A stretch of DNA of 41,957 nucleotides, taken from assembly GCA_022360275.1 (NCBI GenBank), contig JAKSDC010000159.1, positions 1 to 41,957 of the forward strand. The letters are read 5' to 3'. Position numbers and translations under genes: made by a program. The notes beneath the pieces are model-generated. The model saw only the letters and a program-made list of their open reading frames with translations, ran no database searches and was not told the DNA's origin. Shown piece by piece: positions 16,684 to 25,577 of the stretch (its first letter is position 1; every line of letters starts with the position of its first letter). This stretch comes from Chlorobiales bacterium (lineage in GTDB: Bacteria; Bacteroidota; Chlorobiia; Chlorobiales; Chlorobiaceae).

Positions 16684-17685
16684 GTGCCCAAAAAGATCTT
16701 GGTAACCGGTGCTACCGGTTTTATTGGTTCACGTCTCGTAAGAAAACTTCTTGCGGGAGATGATGAAGTGTACGCTCTTGTTCGAAAGAGTTCAAATATC
16801 GAGCTCTTTTCGGATATTGCCGACAAAGTTCATTTTGTAAAAGGCGATATTACCATTGCCGACACTCTCCGAAAAGCTTTCGACGGGATCGATCAGGTGT
16901 ATCATTCGGCAGGATATACCTATATGGGAGGATCGCACGGCAAAGCAGGTTTGCTCCATTCGATAAATATCGATGGAACCCGCAATGTCATGCAGGCTGC
17001 TCTCGAAAAACAAATCGACAGGGTTGTTCATGTCAGTTCCATAACCGCTGTTGGTATTTCGGACAAACACGGCGAGCCGTGCGATGAATCATGTCGCTGG
17101 AATTTTGACGGTATTGGCCTGCTTTATGCTGAAACCAAGCGTCAATCTGAGGAAGAGGTCAGAAAAGCTGTTGAAAAAGGTCTGGACTGTGTTGTCGTCA
17201 ACCCAGCTTTCGTGTTCGGGGCGGGCGATGTCAATTTCAATGCAGGAAGGCTTATCAAGGATCTCTATCATAAAAAAGTGCCGTTTTACCCTCTCGGAGG
17301 AGTCTGTGTTGTCGATGTAGAAATAGTGGTGGAAGCTATTATCCGCGCCATGGAAGCCGGGCGTACCGGGGAACGATACATCCTTGGCGGTGACAATGTT
17401 ACATTCAGGAAGCTGGCTCATATCATCTCCAGAGTCACCGGCACCCGGGTGTTCATGATGCCTCTGCCGTATCCTGCTGCAAAGGTTCTGCATAATCTGC
17501 TTGTTTTTCTCCACACCAAAAATCGTGTTTCAAAGCTTTTTAACCCCACAATGTTCAGAGTGGCTTCAGAGTTTTTATATTTCTCTTCAGAGAAAGCTAT
17601 TCGTGAGCTTGGCATGAGAACCGAGCCTATTGAACACAGTATACAACGCGCTTTCGAGTGGTATAAAAAGGAAGGGCTGCTTTAA
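16684..17685 (+). CDS. NAD(P)-dependent epimerase/dehydratase (extended SDR)
   Basis: A 333-residue extended short-chain dehydrogenase. The Rossmann nucleotide motif GATGFIGSRLV (about 9-19) and the active-site YAETK (Tyr-x3-Lys), with VHVSSITAVG supplying the Ser/Thr, are intact. The overall layout resembles dihydroflavonol-4-reductase-like and 3-beta-HSD-like epimerases (VVNPAFVFGAGD, ERYILGGDNVTFRKL). The start is GTG 16684, directly abutting the TAA of the lipoprotein gene. The substrate (nucleotide sugar, sterol-like or other) cannot be read from sequence. Confidence 0.85.
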   Translation: MPKKILVTGATGFIGSRLVRKLLAGDDEVYALVRKSSNIELFSDIADKVHFVKGDITIADTLRKAFDGIDQVYHSAGYTYMGGSHGKAGLLHSINIDGTRNVMQAALEKQIDRVVHVSSITAVGISDKHGEPCDESCRWNFDGIGLLYAETKRQSEEEVRKAVEKGLDCVVVNPAFVFGAGDVNFNAGRLIKDLYHKKVPFYPLGGVCVVDVEIVVEAIIRAMEAGRTGERYILGGDNVTFRKLAHIISRVTGTRVFMMPLPYPAAKVLHNLLVFLHTKNRVSKLFNPTMFRVASEFLYFSSEKAIRELGMRTEPIEHSIQRAFEWYKKEGLL

Positions 17686-17709
17686 AGGGGCGCCCAAAAA
17701 CACCGATCT

Positions 17710-19656
17710 ATGCCTTCAAACACCATAGTTGAGAGGGTAGTTGCCGATCTGCAGAAATATCCTCCTTTCGACGAGCTTGCATCTGATGTTTTGCAGGATC
17801 TGGCTCAGTCGGTTTCCGTTACCTATCATGAAGAGGGGGAGGTTATTTTCAGCAAAGGCGATACCCTGAAGGGACATGCTTTCATGGTAATGAAAGGTGC
17901 GGTACGCCTTTTTGACAGCATTGAAGGAAAAGAAGTGCTGGTTGATCTTTGTGATGAAGGGGACGTTTTCGGGGTCAGGGCCGTTTTTGCTCGCCATGAT
18001 TATGTGTTGACCGCACAGGTTGCCGAAGAAAGCTTGCTGTTTGAACTGCCGGTTGATAAAATCAAGCATTTGCTCGAAACCAATCCCAGGGTATCGTTGT
18101 TCTTTGCCGGTGCTTTCGCGAAAAGCGTCGAGGAGATCGAACATACCCTGACCGAAGCCTTCGATATCGGTCAACGTCTTTACAGGGAGCAGTCTTGCAA
18201 CAGTTTTCTGCAGAATGAAACGCTTGAAGTGAAACCGGTTACCACGGTGATCACCTGTCCACCGGATATCTCTATCCGGGATGCCGCAAAGATCATGTCC
18301 GACAGGAATATCGGTTCTATTATCGTTGTTTCTCCCGAGAAGCATCCGCTTGGAATCATTACCGATACTGATCTTACCAAGAAAGTTGTTTCCAAGCCGG
18401 GTTCGATCAAGGAGGAGCCGGTAAGCGGCATTATGAGCAGTCCGGTCTATACGATCAGCGGCGGCAAGACCATTGCCGATATGGTCATGCTTATGGTGAA
18501 AACGAAGCTGCGGCATTTCTGCATAACCGAAGACGGTTCGCCTGACAGTCCCGTGACGGGTATTATTTCGGAGCACGACATCATTACCTCCGAGGGGAAC
18601 AATCCTGCGGTTATCATGAAAGCGATCATGCAGGCCTCAAGCCGCGACCAGCTCAAGGAGCAGCGAGACAAGACGGAAAATCTGCTCCAGTTCTACATCG
18701 ACCAGGAGGTTGCCGTGCATTTCATTTCCAATATTGTTACGGAAATCAACGATGCGATCATTACGAGGGCGATTGATTTTTCCCTGAAAGAGCTTGAAAC
18801 GGAACTCGAGCGTCCTGATGTCGACTTTTGCTGGCTGTCGCTTGGAAGTGAAGGGCGCAAGGAGCAACTGCTGCGTACCGACCAGGATAACGCGATTCTC
18901 TATGCAGATCCTCCTTCAGGGAAAGCGGAAAAAATCCATGAGTACTTTCTTGCTCTCGGCAAAAAAGTGACCGATATACTACAGCATTGCGGTTTTGTAA
19001 AGTGTCCGGCGGATATCATGGCAAGTAATCCGGTCTGGTGTCAGCCAATATCGGTCTGGAAAGGCTATTTTTCTAAATGGATCGTTACGCCGGAACCGAA
19101 AGCAGTCATGCACTCGACAATTTTCTTTGACTTTAGGCCCGTTTACGGTCAGGCAAAGCTTGCTGCCGAGTTGAAACAGGAAATCTTTAATCTCATTGCA
19201 AGAAACAAGGGCTTCCTTGGCTTTTTTGCCAAAAATGCGCTGCAAAATCCCCCCCCGCTTGGTTTTTTCCGCAACTTCCTTGTCGAGAAAAGCCGTGATC
19301 ATGCAAATGAGTTCGATATCAAGGCTCGAGCGATGATGCCGCTTTCTGATGCTGCCAGGGTTCTTGCTTATGAACTCAAGATTCCTGAATACTTCAGTAC
19401 AGTCGAGCGTTTCAAGCGTCTCCAAGTTCTTGTGCCCGGTATGAAAGATCTTGGGGCTGAAGCTGCGGCAGGGTACGAATTTCTGATACGTTTGCGGGCA
19501 GTCAACGGCCTTCTCAACGCTTCGTCAGGCCGATATATCAAGCCGGAAACTCTCAACAAAATCGAGCGGCAAACCCTCAGGAACGTTTTTTCAACCATAG
19601 ACAGGGTACAGAAAACACTGAACTTGAGATTCCAGCTCGATTATATTCGTGATTAG
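17710..19656 (+). CDS. cNMP-binding, CBS-pair and DUF294 nucleotidyltransferase protein
   Basis: A 648-residue multidomain regulator. Residues about 20-140 are a cyclic-nucleotide-binding (Crp-like) domain without an HTH. About 175-300 are a CBS pair (adenosine-nucleotide sensing). About 330-470 are the DUF294 nucleotidyltransferase with GSEGRKEQ (379-386) and the metal-binding TDQDNA (390-395), as in GlnD-type enzymes. About 500-640 are the DUF294 C-terminal helical domain. The family is thought to be a signal-transduction nucleotidyltransferase with an unknown protein target. It overlaps the downstream exonuclease gene by 8 nt, a pairing I recall from other bacteria. A run of eight C occurs at 19249-19256. 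Confidence 0.9.
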   Translation: MPSNTIVERVVADLQKYPPFDELASDVLQDLAQSVSVTYHEEGEVIFSKGDTLKGHAFMVMKGAVRLFDSIEGKEVLVDLCDEGDVFGVRAVFARHDYVLTAQVAEESLLFELPVDKIKHLLETNPRVSLFFAGAFAKSVEEIEHTLTEAFDIGQRLYREQSCNSFLQNETLEVKPVTTVITCPPDISIRDAAKIMSDRNIGSIIVVSPEKHPLGIITDTDLTKKVVSKPGSIKEEPVSGIMSSPVYTISGGKTIADMVMLMVKTKLRHFCITEDGSPDSPVTGIISEHDIITSEGNNPAVIMKAIMQASSRDQLKEQRDKTENLLQFYIDQEVAVHFISNIVTEINDAIITRAIDFSLKELETELERPDVDFCWLSLGSEGRKEQLLRTDQDNAILYADPPSGKAEKIHEYFLALGKKVTDILQHCGFVKCPADIMASNPVWCQPISVWKGYFSKWIVTPEPKAVMHSTIFFDFRPVYGQAKLAAELKQEIFNLIARNKGFLGFFAKNALQNPPPLGFFRNFLVEKSRDHANEFDIKARAMMPLSDAARVLAYELKIPEYFSTVERFKRLQVLVPGMKDLGAEAAAGYEFLIRLRAVNGLLNASSGRYIKPETLNKIERQTLRNVFSTIDRVQKTLNLRFQLDYIRD

Positions 19657-20347
19657 CTTTTTTGCAAAAAAAAATGCGGTACGCCGCTGCCGGCGGGGCG
19701 AGCTTCCTGCGAGCATTTGCAGCTACGTAAACAGCTTTACGGGCCGTTCTGATCTCGACATGCCTCTCGGAAAGGTTCGTTATGTTGTTTTCGATACCGA
19801 AACAACCGGCTTTGACAGTGCAAAAGACTCTGTCATCTCAATCGGAGCAGTGGCCCTCAGCGGCTCCCGGATAAGAGTAGAAGACTCTTTTGAGGTGCTT
19901 ATACGCAGGGGCAGCGTAGGGGACAGTGAGGCTGTTACCACGCATGGACTGCTTTTACGGGATCTTCATGAGGGCAGGGAAGAAGGAGAAGCTGTAAACG
20001 GTTTTCTCGAATATATAGGGAACAGTGTCCTTGTTGCCCAGCATGCCGATTTCGATGTTGCCATGATAAACCGCATGCTCAACAAGCAATACGGGTTTGA
20101 GCTGTTCAACGATGTTATCGATACGGCCAGTCTTGCCAAAAGGCTGGAAAAGGGCCCTTACTACAATCTTGCCCATAAGAGCGGTGAATACCGGCTGGAT
20201 ATCCTCCTTGAGCGTTATAATATCCGTCTCTACGACCGCCACACCGCTGCCGGTGATGCCTTTCTCACGGCTCGTTTGTTTCAGATGCTGTTGAGGAAAG
20301 CAGGGGATGCAGGGATAAAAACGCTGAGGGAGTTGTTGTTGAAATGA
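19649..20347 (+). CDS. DnaQ-like 3'-5' exonuclease (DEDDh)
   Basis: A 232-residue exonuclease of the DNA polymerase III epsilon superfamily. Motifs: VFDTETTGF (Asp49, Glu51), AQHADFDVAM (the second Asp) and DRHTAAGDA (His and Asp of ExoIII), giving a complete DEDDh site. An N-terminal basic extension of about 40 residues precedes the domain. The start is GTG 19649, overlapping the end of the DUF294 gene by 8 nt; an in-frame ATG at 19760 would drop the extension. The tight coupling suggests joint function with the nucleotidyltransferase rather than being the replicative proofreader (inference). Confidence 0.88.
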   Translation: MISFFAKKNAVRRCRRGELPASICSYVNSFTGRSDLDMPLGKVRYVVFDTETTGFDSAKDSVISIGAVALSGSRIRVEDSFEVLIRRGSVGDSEAVTTHGLLLRDLHEGREEGEAVNGFLEYIGNSVLVAQHADFDVAMINRMLNKQYGFELFNDVIDTASLAKRLEKGPYYNLAHKSGEYRLDILLERYNIRLYDRHTAAGDAFLTARLFQMLLRKAGDAGIKTLRELLLK

Positions 20348-20365
20348 AGGAGCCGGAATAAACCA

Positions 20366-21139
20366 TTACCCATTACCCATCTTCCTCGCGAAAATCATCA
20401 TTCTCGGTGAGGTTTCCTGGTCATAAGCCGATCCTTCATAATTGCCGAAGATGTTCTCTACCGTAAGGCCGGTCGAGCTGAGCATGTCTTCAACTGTTTC
20501 GCGTTCGTAGAGCCTTACAGACTCTTCAAACCCGATTGAATCATCCGGAGCGGTTATGATTATCTGTTTTATCACACAGTCTGATTCAATCCGGCGTTTT
20601 TCGGATACGTAGAGATCTTCAATGATTTTGGAGGACGTAGGGACAAGATTTTTTTTCAGGCACACCGGATTGATCAGGTCAAGAATGTACCAGCCATTCC
20701 TTTTCAGGGCTTTATGAACATTTTTCAGAACCTGAAGGTCTTCTTCTTTTGTCTTGAAATAGCCGAAACTCGAAAAAAGCTGAACTACAAGGTCGTAGGC
20801 ATTTTCAGCTGTGATATGCCGCATGTCCTGCCGGATGCACTCAATGGAGATGTTCTCTTTTTCCGCCTGGGTGCGTGTACATTCGAGCAAAAAAGGGGAG
20901 AAGTCGTTGGCTGTTGTTATAAAGCCCCGTCGGGCAAATTCCAGCGCATGACGCCCTGCACCGCAGGCAATATCCATTACCTGGATGTCCGAGGGGGTAA
21001 GGCTCTCAAGCCCGGTTTTGCGTATAATGGTTTCCAGGCAGGTTTTTGCTTCGGCATCGTCCCTGTGACTGTAGACTTTCAGGTAGAGGGGATGATTGAA
21101 CCATTCCGCAAACCATTCCTTTTCAGGTTTATCGGGCAT
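20366..21139 (-). CDS. SAM-dependent methyltransferase (class I)
   Basis: A 257-residue class I methyltransferase with the SAM-binding motif VMDIACGAGRHALEFARRGF (near residues 54-73) and the later SSFGYF and VHKALKRNGWYILD motifs of small-molecule enzymes. The start is ATG 21139 (MPDKPEKEW); the frame is open upstream to 21316, but that part runs antisense to the neighbouring small gene. It is convergent with the exonuclease gene, 18 nt away, with no terminator-like hairpin between. The substrate is unknown. Confidence 0.82.
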   Translation of the reverse strand: MPDKPEKEWFAEWFNHPLYLKVYSHRDDAEAKTCLETIIRKTGLESLTPSDIQVMDIACGAGRHALEFARRGFITTANDFSPFLLECTRTQAEKENISIECIRQDMRHITAENAYDLVVQLFSSFGYFKTKEEDLQVLKNVHKALKRNGWYILDLINPVCLKKNLVPTSSKIIEDLYVSEKRRIESDCVIKQIIITAPDDSIGFEESVRLYERETVEDMLSSTGLTVENIFGNYEGSAYDQETSPRMMIFARKMGNG

Positions 21140-21170
21140 AGATAAGTGGAGGAAAAAGAAAAACCTGCGC

Positions 21171-21365
21171 TTACTTGGCAGCTTTGCTGACGAAATCAGC
21201 AAGGACTTTCTGATCGTTCTCGCCGTTTGGAATACGAACGTTTTTCTCCATGAACTTCCAGGCGTTTGTTTTCTCCGACTTGACAGAATAGACAAGCTTG
21301 GCAACCTTGAAATCACTTCCGCCTTTTTTCGATGTCTTCTCGCCGAATGTTTGTTTCTTGGCCAT
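21171..21365 (-). CDS. Small basic protein resembling DUF4295 (possible ribosomal protein)
   Basis: A 64-residue lysine-rich protein beginning MAKKQTFGEKTSKKGG. The pattern KVxKxVxSxKTxAxxFxExxV...VxxF resembles DUF4295, a small Bacteroidota family usually encoded by ribosomal-protein genes; from memory, a member was later recognised as a Bacteroidota ribosomal protein (bL38). Here it is longer and not near rpmG. It precedes the methyltransferase gene by 31 nt on the same strand, so they may be co-transcribed. The alignment was made by eye; family membership is plausible, not proven. Confidence 0.65.
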   Translation of the reverse strand: MAKKQTFGEKTSKKGGSDFKVAKLVYSVKSEKTNAWKFMEKNVRIPNGENDQKVLADFVSKAAK

Positions 21366-21680
21366 AACTCGGGAATCGGTTACGTGTGATCATACTACAG
21401 GATACAGCCTGTAAAAAATTGAGGAGCAGTATAATAAAAAAACTAGTGACCGGCAAACAATCGGTTGAGCATCCTTGATTGTTTCCACAGGAATTGCGAA
21501 ATTTACAGAAATATTCCCTGGTTTACCCCCTGGTTAAACATGTAAAACATTGTAAAAAAAGTGCCGGCGTCGGTAGTGTGAGCTGTATCGACTCGACCGA
21601 TTTGAGCAACAGGGCGCATCGGCTGAAGTGATTTGCCGGGAATGGGGCATTTTTTTCTGATCGATAAACAAGCAGAAGGC

Positions 21681-22670
21681 ATGGAAGAGCAAGCATACAA
21701 GGTGCCGGTACTGAAAGAGTACCCGTCGGGCAAACTTGGTTCCAGAATTGTCCATAGCGTCGATAAAAATCCTTTTCCTCTTCTCTATGTTGATCTGACG
21801 CACCGCTGTAATTACAAGTGCAACTACTGTTACAATCCTGTCAGAACATTGCCGGACATGTCTCTGGATTACTTTAAGGAGGTATGCCGGCGTTTACCGG
21901 ACCGTGTCGCTTTCAGGTTTATGGGCGGGGAGCCAACCCTGCATCCGCAGTTTTTGGAATTCATCGCTACGGCAAACGAGCATAATCACATGGTGTCGTT
22001 TGTTTCAAACGGAACCTTGTTGGCCGACGCATCTTTTGTCAAGGCATTGAAAGATACAGGTGTTCCGGTTATTGCTACGTTATCGATGAACGGAGGGACA
22101 AGCAATGAGTGGTACCGGTATATCGACAATGGCGACGTTGCCGAAGAAAAGCTGACCGCCCTCAAAAACCTGGATGAAGCGGGCATAGGTCGTATAGCAA
22201 TTACAGCTATTATTGTTCGCAATGTCAATGAGGGGGTTGTTAAGGAGTTAATGGCTTTATCAAAGAGCTATAAGAACGTCAGATATATTCATTACAGGTC
22301 TATTGGCAAGGTTGGCAGATTCATCGACAGTGAACCATATACACTACGGGAATTGAAGCGGCTTGTGGATAGTCAGATTCCACATGATGAGAACTACAAG
22401 CGTAAGGTGAAATTTGATGGTTTAGACACTACGCCTGGCAATCGCTGTTTTGGGTGTATGGGCTGTTATGAGTACCATCACAATCAGAAAATCGAAATAT
22501 GCTTAATCGATTTTGCTAAACCGGAGACCTTTAACTGCTGGAAGCGGGGCAAACTTATCGAAGGAACATTTCAAATCGAGACATTTTTTGAAAATATGGT
22601 TCAGTTTTCATCGTATCTCAATAACGAGTATCCGGAATATAACCTGAAACTTGAGGCGGGAAGTTTTTAA
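21681..22670 (+). CDS. Radical SAM enzyme, substrate unknown
   Basis: A 329-residue radical SAM protein. The 4Fe-4S motif C43-x3-C47-x2-C50 lies in HRCNYKCNYC, followed by MGGEPTLHP (the SAM-binding GGE, 82-85). The C-terminal part has five more cysteines (NRCFGCMGCYEY, EICLID, FNCW), suggesting a second cluster of SPASM/twitch kind, although the exact SPASM spacing is not met. ATG 21681 is chosen (MEEQAYKV); ATG 21642 and TTG 21633 lie in frame upstream. It stands alone, with no obvious peptide substrate gene beside it. It may act in peptide or cofactor modification. Confidence 0.82.
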   Translation: MEEQAYKVPVLKEYPSGKLGSRIVHSVDKNPFPLLYVDLTHRCNYKCNYCYNPVRTLPDMSLDYFKEVCRRLPDRVAFRFMGGEPTLHPQFLEFIATANEHNHMVSFVSNGTLLADASFVKALKDTGVPVIATLSMNGGTSNEWYRYIDNGDVAEEKLTALKNLDEAGIGRIAITAIIVRNVNEGVVKELMALSKSYKNVRYIHYRSIGKVGRFIDSEPYTLRELKRLVDSQIPHDENYKRKVKFDGLDTTPGNRCFGCMGCYEYHHNQKIEICLIDFAKPETFNCWKRGKLIEGTFQIETFFENMVQFSSYLNNEYPEYNLKLEAGSF

Positions 22671-22674
22671 AAGT

Positions 22675-23319
22675 TCAGGTCAACTGTTTTAGAAACACGC
22701 CGGCTGACTCCAAGTACTTTTCGTTTGCTTCATGACCGCCGGTAAAACAGCAATGATCAAAAGGAACACCTGACTCTTCCAGCCTTTTCTTGTCCCGCTC
22801 AAACTCCTTTCGAGTATAAAGGCGATCGGTGTTGCCCCGCGCAATATGCGCTTTTTTCAGTTTTTCCAGTTCTTTATGCTCCGGCGGAATGTTTCCCCCG
22901 AGAACCATTACCGCGGCCGGCTCATGGCTGCCGAAAAGCGCTGTACGAACCGCCATGGCAGCTCCCATCGAGAACCCGTGATATACAAGAGTGCCGTCGA
23001 GGTGGTGATTGTCACCAAGTTCGGTAATTACCGCATTTACATAGCTGATATTTTCGTCTATCATCAATTCGCGATTACGGTTTGTCATCCAGTTTGCGCC
23101 TACCATTCCTTTCTCTTTATAAAACGGATGAAGGGCCTCTATGGAGCAGCACATCCAATCCGAATTACCGGTAATTCCTTGGAGAAGAGATAACTCGTCT
23201 TCTGCAAGCTGACCATAACCGTGAAAGCCCACAAGAAGCTTGTAGGGCGCTTCATCGGAAGGTTTCCGGATAACGTAGCGACCCGAAACTAAAGTTTTTA
23301 TGAAATGATTTTCAAACAT
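22675..23319 (-). CDS. Alpha/beta-hydrolase esterase
   Basis: A 214-residue serine hydrolase of the phospholipase/carboxylesterase type. The oxyanion segment is LVGFHGYGQLAED, the nucleophile elbow YHGFSMGAAMAV, and the likely acid and base are the Asp in RGNTDRLY and the His in TGGHEANEKY. There is no signal peptide from the preferred start ATG 23319 (MFENHFIK); the frame extends to 23376 without added family sequence. It ends 4 nt after the convergent radical SAM gene. Natural substrate unknown. Confidence 0.82.
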   Translation of the reverse strand: MFENHFIKTLVSGRYVIRKPSDEAPYKLLVGFHGYGQLAEDELSLLQGITGNSDWMCCSIEALHPFYKEKGMVGANWMTNRNRELMIDENISYVNAVITELGDNHHLDGTLVYHGFSMGAAMAVRTALFGSHEPAAVMVLGGNIPPEHKELEKLKKAHIARGNTDRLYTRKEFERDKKRLEESGVPFDHCCFTGGHEANEKYLESAGVFLKQLT

Positions 23320-23480
23320 TGTGCATGAGGTTGGTCGAGAAAAATCAAATTTTACAACAAATCCTAAAATTATCAACTATTCAAGCTTTTTTGTGGTTGT
23401 TTGAGGAAATTACCGGGCTTGACGGGATGAATGAAATGCCTGCAGGTGTTATATCTAAAAGCTATAGGCTGCTATATGAT

Positions 23481-23495
23481 TACTCATATTGAGTA
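23481..23495. promoter_or_regulatory. Palindromic operator-like element upstream of the CDGSH/eanBA genes
   Basis: A perfect inverted repeat TACTCA-TAT-TGAGTA, 73 nt before the CDGSH protein ATG, in the gap between divergent transcription units. Its size and AT-rich centre fit a dimeric repressor or activator site. No regulator gene is adjacent, so the factor is unknown. Confidence 0.4.
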
Positions 23496-23567
23496 GAGGG
23501 CTTAAACTGGATAAGGTTGCGGAATGGAGGTTTTTGGCAGGAAAAACATTTTCAGGAGAGTTGAAAC

Positions 23568-24230
23568 ATGAGACAGAAAGAAATTACAATTGCAACATCA
23601 CCAAACGGGCCATTGGCGGTGAAAAACATTGGAAGCCTTACAGAGTCAAACGGAAATATTTTTCCTATAAACAGTCCATCTATTGCTCTTTGCCGTTGTG
23701 GTGGTTCGGCACGGAAGCCTTTTTGCGATGGAACCCATGCAAGGGCCGGGTGGACAGATGAAAAGCAGGAGGGGAGAGAACCGAGGCAAAGCGATAGTTA
23801 CGAGGGGAAGCATATAACCGTTCACGACGACCGGGGTATTTGCTCGCATGCCGGCTTTTGTACCGACGGACTCCCCAAGATGTTTCGAGTGAAAACGGAG
23901 CCCTGGATCGATCCCGATGCGGAAAGTGTGGAAAAAATCGTTGAAACCATAGAAAAGTGCCCTTCCGGCGCACTCAGCTATTCAATCGGGGGAAAATTGT
24001 ATAATGAATTTTCAAAGAATCCTGAAATAAAAATCACGGAAAACGGGCCGTATTATGTCAGGGGAGGTATTGTTCTGCGTGATGCAGACAGGCCTGCATC
24101 CCCTGAACACTATGCATTGTGCCGCTGCGGGCGATCCAGAAACAAGCCTTTCTGTGACGGGCAGCACTGGTTCAGGCGTTTCAGGGACGATGGCAAGGTA
24201 AAGCCAGTTGGACAAGATTCCATTGAATGA
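23568..24230 (+). CDS. Double CDGSH protein with central ferredoxin-like domain
   Basis: A 220-residue iron-sulfur protein with three predicted cluster sites. CDGSH motif 1 has C42, C44, C53 and H57 (CRCGGSARKPFCDGTH) and motif 2 has C185, C187, C196 and H200 (CRCGRSRNKPFCDGQH); each binds a 2Fe-2S with three Cys and one His. Between them (about 85-140) is a Fer4_19/DUF1271-type segment with C92, C98 and C131 in the CPSGAL motif. There is no signal peptide. GGAGAG lies 8-13 nt before the ATG. It is 54 nt upstream of eanB on the same strand, so may be co-transcribed with the ergothioneine genes and act as an electron or sulfur partner (inference). Confidence 0.88.
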   Translation: MRQKEITIATSPNGPLAVKNIGSLTESNGNIFPINSPSIALCRCGGSARKPFCDGTHARAGWTDEKQEGREPRQSDSYEGKHITVHDDRGICSHAGFCTDGLPKMFRVKTEPWIDPDAESVEKIVETIEKCPSGALSYSIGGKLYNEFSKNPEIKITENGPYYVRGGIVLRDADRPASPEHYALCRCGRSRNKPFCDGQHWFRRFRDDGKVKPVGQDSIE

Positions 24231-24284
24231 AGATTATTGGGAGAACAGCTGAGCAGTCCGTTATAACCAAATCGAAACAATATC

Positions 24285-25577
24285 ATGTCTGAGTTGAAGG
24301 AAGTGACAACAGAAGCGTTGCTGGCGTCGCTTGAAAGAGGAGAGGCGGCAATTATCGACGCACGTCCCATCGATGCCTACAACGGGTGGCGGATGCAGGG
24401 GGAAGCACGGGGTGGGCATATCAAAGGGGCAAAAACCTTGCCGGAAAAATGGCTCGGCTGCCCTGAGTGGAACACTGTTCTGCAGTTCAAGCACATTCTG
24501 CCGGATCATCCCGTTGTGGTGTATGGATATACCCCGGAGCAGAGCCGAAAAACAGCGGAGCAGCTCAAGGAATACGGGTACGGCAACGTTACGGTTTATA
24601 ACCGGTTTGTTCAGGAATGGTCGGCTGACGATACGTTCCCCATGGAACATCTTGCGAACTACCGACAGCTTGTGTCGCCTGAATGGGTCAAAACGTTGAT
24701 TTCGGGAGGGGTACCCGCCGAATACGATAACAATACATTTGTTATCTGCCACGCCCATTACCGCAATCGCCATGCCTATCTCAGCGGCCATATTCCGGGT
24801 GCTATCGACATGGATACATTGGCACTCGAGTCACCCGAAACATGGAACCGGCGCAGTCCGGGAGAATTGAAAGTATCTCTCGAGCAGCATGGTATCACTG
24901 CCGACACCACGGTCGTTCTATATGGCAAGTTCATGCATCCCGATAACGCCGATGATTTTCCCGGCAGCGCTGCAGGGCATATCGGAGCCATCCGGCTTGC
25001 CTTCATCATGATGTATGCCGGGGTGAAGGATGTTCGTGTGCTTAACGGCGGTTACCGCTCATGGGAAGATGCCGGTTACGAAGTGAGTACGGACGATGTG
25101 CCGAAAAAACCTGTTGTTTCATTCGGAACCACGATACCGGCAAGACCGGAACTTGCAGTCGATACTCCCGAAGCCAAAGAGATGCTCCGGTCAAGCGATG
25201 CTGATCTGGTGTGCGTCAGAAGCTATCGGGAATATATCGGCGAGGTCAGCGGATACAACTACATCAAAAAGAAAGGGCGCATACCGGGAGCGGTGTTTGC
25301 CGATTGCGGAAGTGATGCTTACCATATGGAGAACTATCGAAATCTTGACCATACCACGCGCGAGTACCATGAAATTGCCGCTATCTGGGAGCAATCAGGG
25401 ATTGTCCCGGAAAAACATCTTGCGTTTTATTGCGGAACAGGCTGGCGGGGAAGCGAGGCATGGTTCAACGCATTGTTGATGGGATGGCCACATGTCTCGG
25501 TCTATGACGGAGGATGGTTCGAATGGAGCAACGATCCTGAAAATCCTTATGAAACCGGAGAGCCAGAAGGAAAATAA
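24285..25577 (+). CDS. eanB: Ergothioneine sulfurtransferase EanB (triple rhodanese)
   Basis: A 430-residue protein of three rhodanese-like domains (about 8-125, 145-270, 290-425). Only the last has the active-site cysteine, Cys383 in FYCGTGWRGSE; the first has VVYGYTPEQ and the second VLYGKFMHPD in the active loop. In Chlorobium limicola EanB replaces C-H of hercynine with C-S using polysulfide and no oxygen. From memory its catalytic Cys412 and Tyr353 are 59 residues apart; here Cys383 and Tyr324 (SGYNYIK) show the same spacing, and Cys155, Cys310 and Cys341 fit the same 29-residue offset. It abuts eanA without a gap. Not a general thiosulfate sulfurtransferase on this evidence. Confidence 0.9.
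   Translation: MSELKEVTTEALLASLERGEAAIIDARPIDAYNGWRMQGEARGGHIKGAKTLPEKWLGCPEWNTVLQFKHILPDHPVVVYGYTPEQSRKTAEQLKEYGYGNVTVYNRFVQEWSADDTFPMEHLANYRQLVSPEWVKTLISGGVPAEYDNNTFVICHAHYRNRHAYLSGHIPGAIDMDTLALESPETWNRRSPGELKVSLEQHGITADTTVVLYGKFMHPDNADDFPGSAAGHIGAIRLAFIMMYAGVKDVRVLNGGYRSWEDAGYEVSTDDVPKKPVVSFGTTIPARPELAVDTPEAKEMLRSSDADLVCVRSYREYIGEVSGYNYIKKKGRIPGAVFADCGSDAYHMENYRNLDHTTREYHEIAAIWEQSGIVPEKHLAFYCGTGWRGSEAWFNALLMGWPHVSVYDGGWFEWSNDPENPYETGEPEGK

Noticed and set aside
17716..18576. 286-codon minus-strand frame
   Set aside because: Antisense to the cNMP/CBS part of the DUF294 protein; His/Arg-rich shadow composition.
20366..20390. CATTACC direct repeats near the exonuclease/methyltransferase junction as a repeat element
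   Set aside because: Only a two- to three-unit short repeat; too small to mean more.
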